A DNA stretch of 6,128 nt from B1-G15 sp964346135 (lineage in GTDB: Archaea; Thermoproteota; Bathyarchaeia; Bathyarchaeales; Bathyarchaeaceae). Numbering within the stretch: the first letter of the stretch is position 1; each line of letters begins with the position of its first letter. Shown one piece after another: positions 4,766 through 6,128 of the stretch. The DNA is taken from the NCBI GenBank assembly GCA_964346135.1, contig CAYFTS010000142.1, positions 1 to 6,128 of the forward strand, read 5' to 3'. Under the pieces are notes generated by a model that ran no database searches, had not been told where the DNA came from, and saw only the letters and a program-made list of their open reading frames with translations. The position numbers and the translations under genes were made by a program.

Positions 4766-5453
4766 ATTGTAATTTTTTTGGTGCGAAAATGGTGAAACCA
4801 TTATTTGTAATTTCATACAAATGCAAACGTCTGCTGTGACGCACCTCGCGCATCTTTTTCACAAGTAGGAATTTTCTAACAATACCATCCATCACCTTTG
4901 ATTGTAGCTCAATGACACCTTTTGTCACATATTCTTCGAAAGCATCATTTTTTGACCACGCAGTTTCGGATATCAAGATTGCAGTGCAGTCACAAGCACC
5001 CGTTAAGCGTTGGCACAATAGACGAAAAGAGGATCTCCATTCAGAAGATCGAAGTTCGTTAGGATAATTATAGAAAAGGGCAGGAACCGAATCTATTATT
5101 ACTCTTTTGGCTCCAAGCCTTTCAATGGTTGTATGGAGGTGATTGATTGTTAAAGCATATTGTGCTTGTTGCTCTATAATAGCAAGCATATCTTGCTTTT
5201 CCAACGCTTCAAGGTCCCAACCAAACCTTGCGCTTTCCCTTAAAAGATCTTTCTTTTCTTCCTCAATAGACAAAAATACACCAGGCTCTCCATTCAAAGC
5301 TCCATATTTTAGAAAATGCAAACCAAAGATAGTTTTACCTGAGCCGCTCTCACCTCTTATTAACGTCGCGGAATTCGGAACTAAACCGCCCTCTATCAGT
5401 TCGTCCAGGGCAGGAATACCTGTTTTAACTTTTTTCTGTTGATGCTGGCTCAT
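4764..5453 (-). CDS. KaiC/RAD55-family ATPase, single RecA domain
   Basis: This complete 229-residue protein has the full single-domain KaiC layout. The N-terminal signature is KTGIPALDELIEGGLVPNS (10-28), and Walker A is GESGSGKT (34-41). The strand and catalytic glutamates are FLSIEEE (60-66), Walker B is RVIIDSVPALF (117-127), and the sensor strand is TAILISE. The C-terminal block RKFLLVKKMREVRHSRRLHLYEI has the basic KMR...HSRR motif typical of the family. Such proteins hydrolyse ATP, usually as hexamers, and act in archaeal signalling and regulation; some autophosphorylate. No DNA-binding or receiver domain is fused. The ATG at 5453 overlaps the upstream stop by 4 bp (ATGA) with GGAGGC seven bases before it, so the start is secure. 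Of the three paralogues this is the one most clearly able to bind and hydrolyse ATP. Confidence 0.93.
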   Translation of the reverse strand: MSQHQQKKVKTGIPALDELIEGGLVPNSATLIRGESGSGKTIFGLHFLKYGALNGEPGVFLSIEEEKKDLLRESARFGWDLEALEKQDMLAIIEQQAQYALTINHLHTTIERLGAKRVIIDSVPALFYNYPNELRSSEWRSSFRLLCQRLTGACDCTAILISETAWSKNDAFEEYVTKGVIELQSKVMDGIVRKFLLVKKMREVRHSRRLHLYEITNNGFTIFAPKKLQ

Positions 5454-6128
5454 TCAGATGCCTCCACGTTTTGCAGTCTAAAACTTCTGCCGCTCTCAAT
5501 AGCGAACGGCGCCCATATCATTTTGTGAGCCACAAATGTGAGATTGCGTATTCTAATGTATCGGCTAATTTTTCCTTTTTTTTCTTCTATTTTCATGTCA
5601 AAAATTCCATCCACCAAATACGCTAGTGCATTGTAGAATTCTTCACTGTGAACTCCAGCTTGCACCACATAAATGCCCATACCTTTCCAATTTTTTATTC
5701 TAGCTGATAGTAATTGCAGAAATTTTATGACATCTCTCTCAGGATTGTGCACCAGAAGCGGAGATACAGAATCAAGAACTAAAAAGATTCGCCCATTAAG
5801 ATAACTACAAGCCCTCTCTATCAGAATAAGTAATTCAGTTAAGTTTGCTAAATTCTCTACGCCAAAAATTTCATTGGAGTTCCCAGCGAGCCAACCATAT
5901 CCATCGACAAATACAATTCTTTTTTTGCTTTCCATTTTCTTAATGTCGGTCCCCAACTGTCGGAAGTCATCCCTTATATCGCTGGGAGCTCTGTCGGTTG
6001 TAACACATAAACAACTTACGTCACTCTGCAGAAAACTGTTTGCCAGACTTTCGCAGAAAATTGTTTTCCCGGCACCTGGAGGACCAACCAACGAGATGCT
6101 ACTTCCTTCTGGAAAGCCCTCATTTAAA
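5450..6128 (-). CDS. KaiC/RAD55-family ATPase with intact P-loop, N terminus off the window
   Basis: The reading frame is open to the right edge, giving 225 visible residues. The TTG at 6091 lies only two codons before the Walker A motif and cannot be the real start. The upstream codons give the normal family lead-in EGFPEGSSISLVGPPGAGKT, so about 20-30 residues are missing. Walker A is GPPGAGKT (visible residues 15-22) and Walker B is FLVLDSV with Asp at about 119. The segment that carries the catalytic glutamates in relatives reads CVTTDRAPSDIRDDFRQLG (41-59), with Asp instead of the Glu pair. Hydrolysis may therefore be altered although nucleotide binding looks intact. The C-terminal part has a strand-rich block (YIRIRNLTFVAHKMIWAPFAI, starting at about 191) replacing the KMR...HSRR motif of its neighbour. 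This is a divergent paralogue, not a recent copy. It is the most upstream gene of the cluster seen here; the promoter is outside. Confidence 0.9.
   Translation of the reverse strand, partial: LNEGFPEGSSISLVGPPGAGKTIFCESLANSFLQSDVSCLCVTTDRAPSDIRDDFRQLGTDIKKMESKKRIVFVDGYGWLAGNSNEIFGVENLANLTELLILIERACSYLNGRIFLVLDSVSPLLVHNPERDVIKFLQLLSARIKNWKGMGIYVVQAGVHSEEFYNALAYLVDGIFDMKIEEKKGKISRYIRIRNLTFVAHKMIWAPFAIESGRSFRLQNVEASE
5460..5465 (-). promoter_or_regulatory. Shine-Dalgarno site within the end of the upstream KaiC-like gene
   Basis: GGAGGC on the minus strand lies about seven bases before the ATG at 5453, inside the last codons of the upstream gene. It supports coupled translation across the ATGA overlap. 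Confidence 0.65.

Noticed and set aside
5143..5442. Plus-strand open frame of 99 codons opposite the canonical KaiC-like ATPase
   Set aside because: It mirrors the Walker A coding region; composition is typical of an antisense shadow.
6089..6091. TTG as the start codon of the first KaiC-like gene
   Set aside because: It would begin the protein two residues before Walker A, removing the conserved lead-in. The frame stays open to the edge with family-like sequence (EGFPEGSSISLVG), so the gene is simply truncated by the window.

Overview
The window looks archaeal. The strongest evidence is a tyrosine tRNA gene with C1-G72, A73, an encoded CCA and two introns that each fold into a bulge-helix-bulge (BHB) motif. 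Supporting signs are TATA-like boxes at archaeal spacing, KaiC/RAD55-type ATPases, and a mix of ATG, GTG and TTG starts behind strong Shine-Dalgarno (SD) sites. Moderate base composition, a second tRNA intron at a noncanonical position and the transporter types would suit a Thermoproteota/Bathyarchaeia-like lineage. That placement is inference only. Every gene I support lies on the minus strand, so transcription runs from high to low coordinates.

Right block (6128 down to 3271): a tightly packed four-gene unit. Three successive RecA-fold genes of the KaiC/RAD55 family are followed by a class I SAM-dependent methyltransferase. The first KaiC-like gene runs off the right edge and has an intact P-loop. 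The second is a complete single-domain ATPase. The third keeps the fold signature but has lost both Walker motifs, so it is probably a pseudo-ATPase. One junction is a 4-bp ATGA overlap. At the other two, the stop codon of one gene lies inside the SD of the next, and both downstream genes start with TTG. The likely theme is an ATP-driven regulatory or signalling assembly with an inactive subunit and a methyltransferase partner. The target is unknown.

Middle (3270 to 2597): about 520 bp without a convincing protein gene, then the twice-interrupted tRNA-Tyr(GUA) gene with its own TATA-like element and a double oligo-T terminator. The two introns (31 and 46 nt) leave a middle exon of only 7 nt.

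Left block (2446 down to 1): a membrane-transport cluster. It holds an unrecognised four-helix membrane protein, an ArsB/NhaD/SLC13-type (ion transporter superfamily) permease, a 92-residue charged cytoplasmic protein whose SD sits in the last codons of the permease, and the start of an ECF-type transporter S component cut by the left edge. A perfect 12-bp palindrome abuts the presumed TATA box of this cluster and could be an operator.
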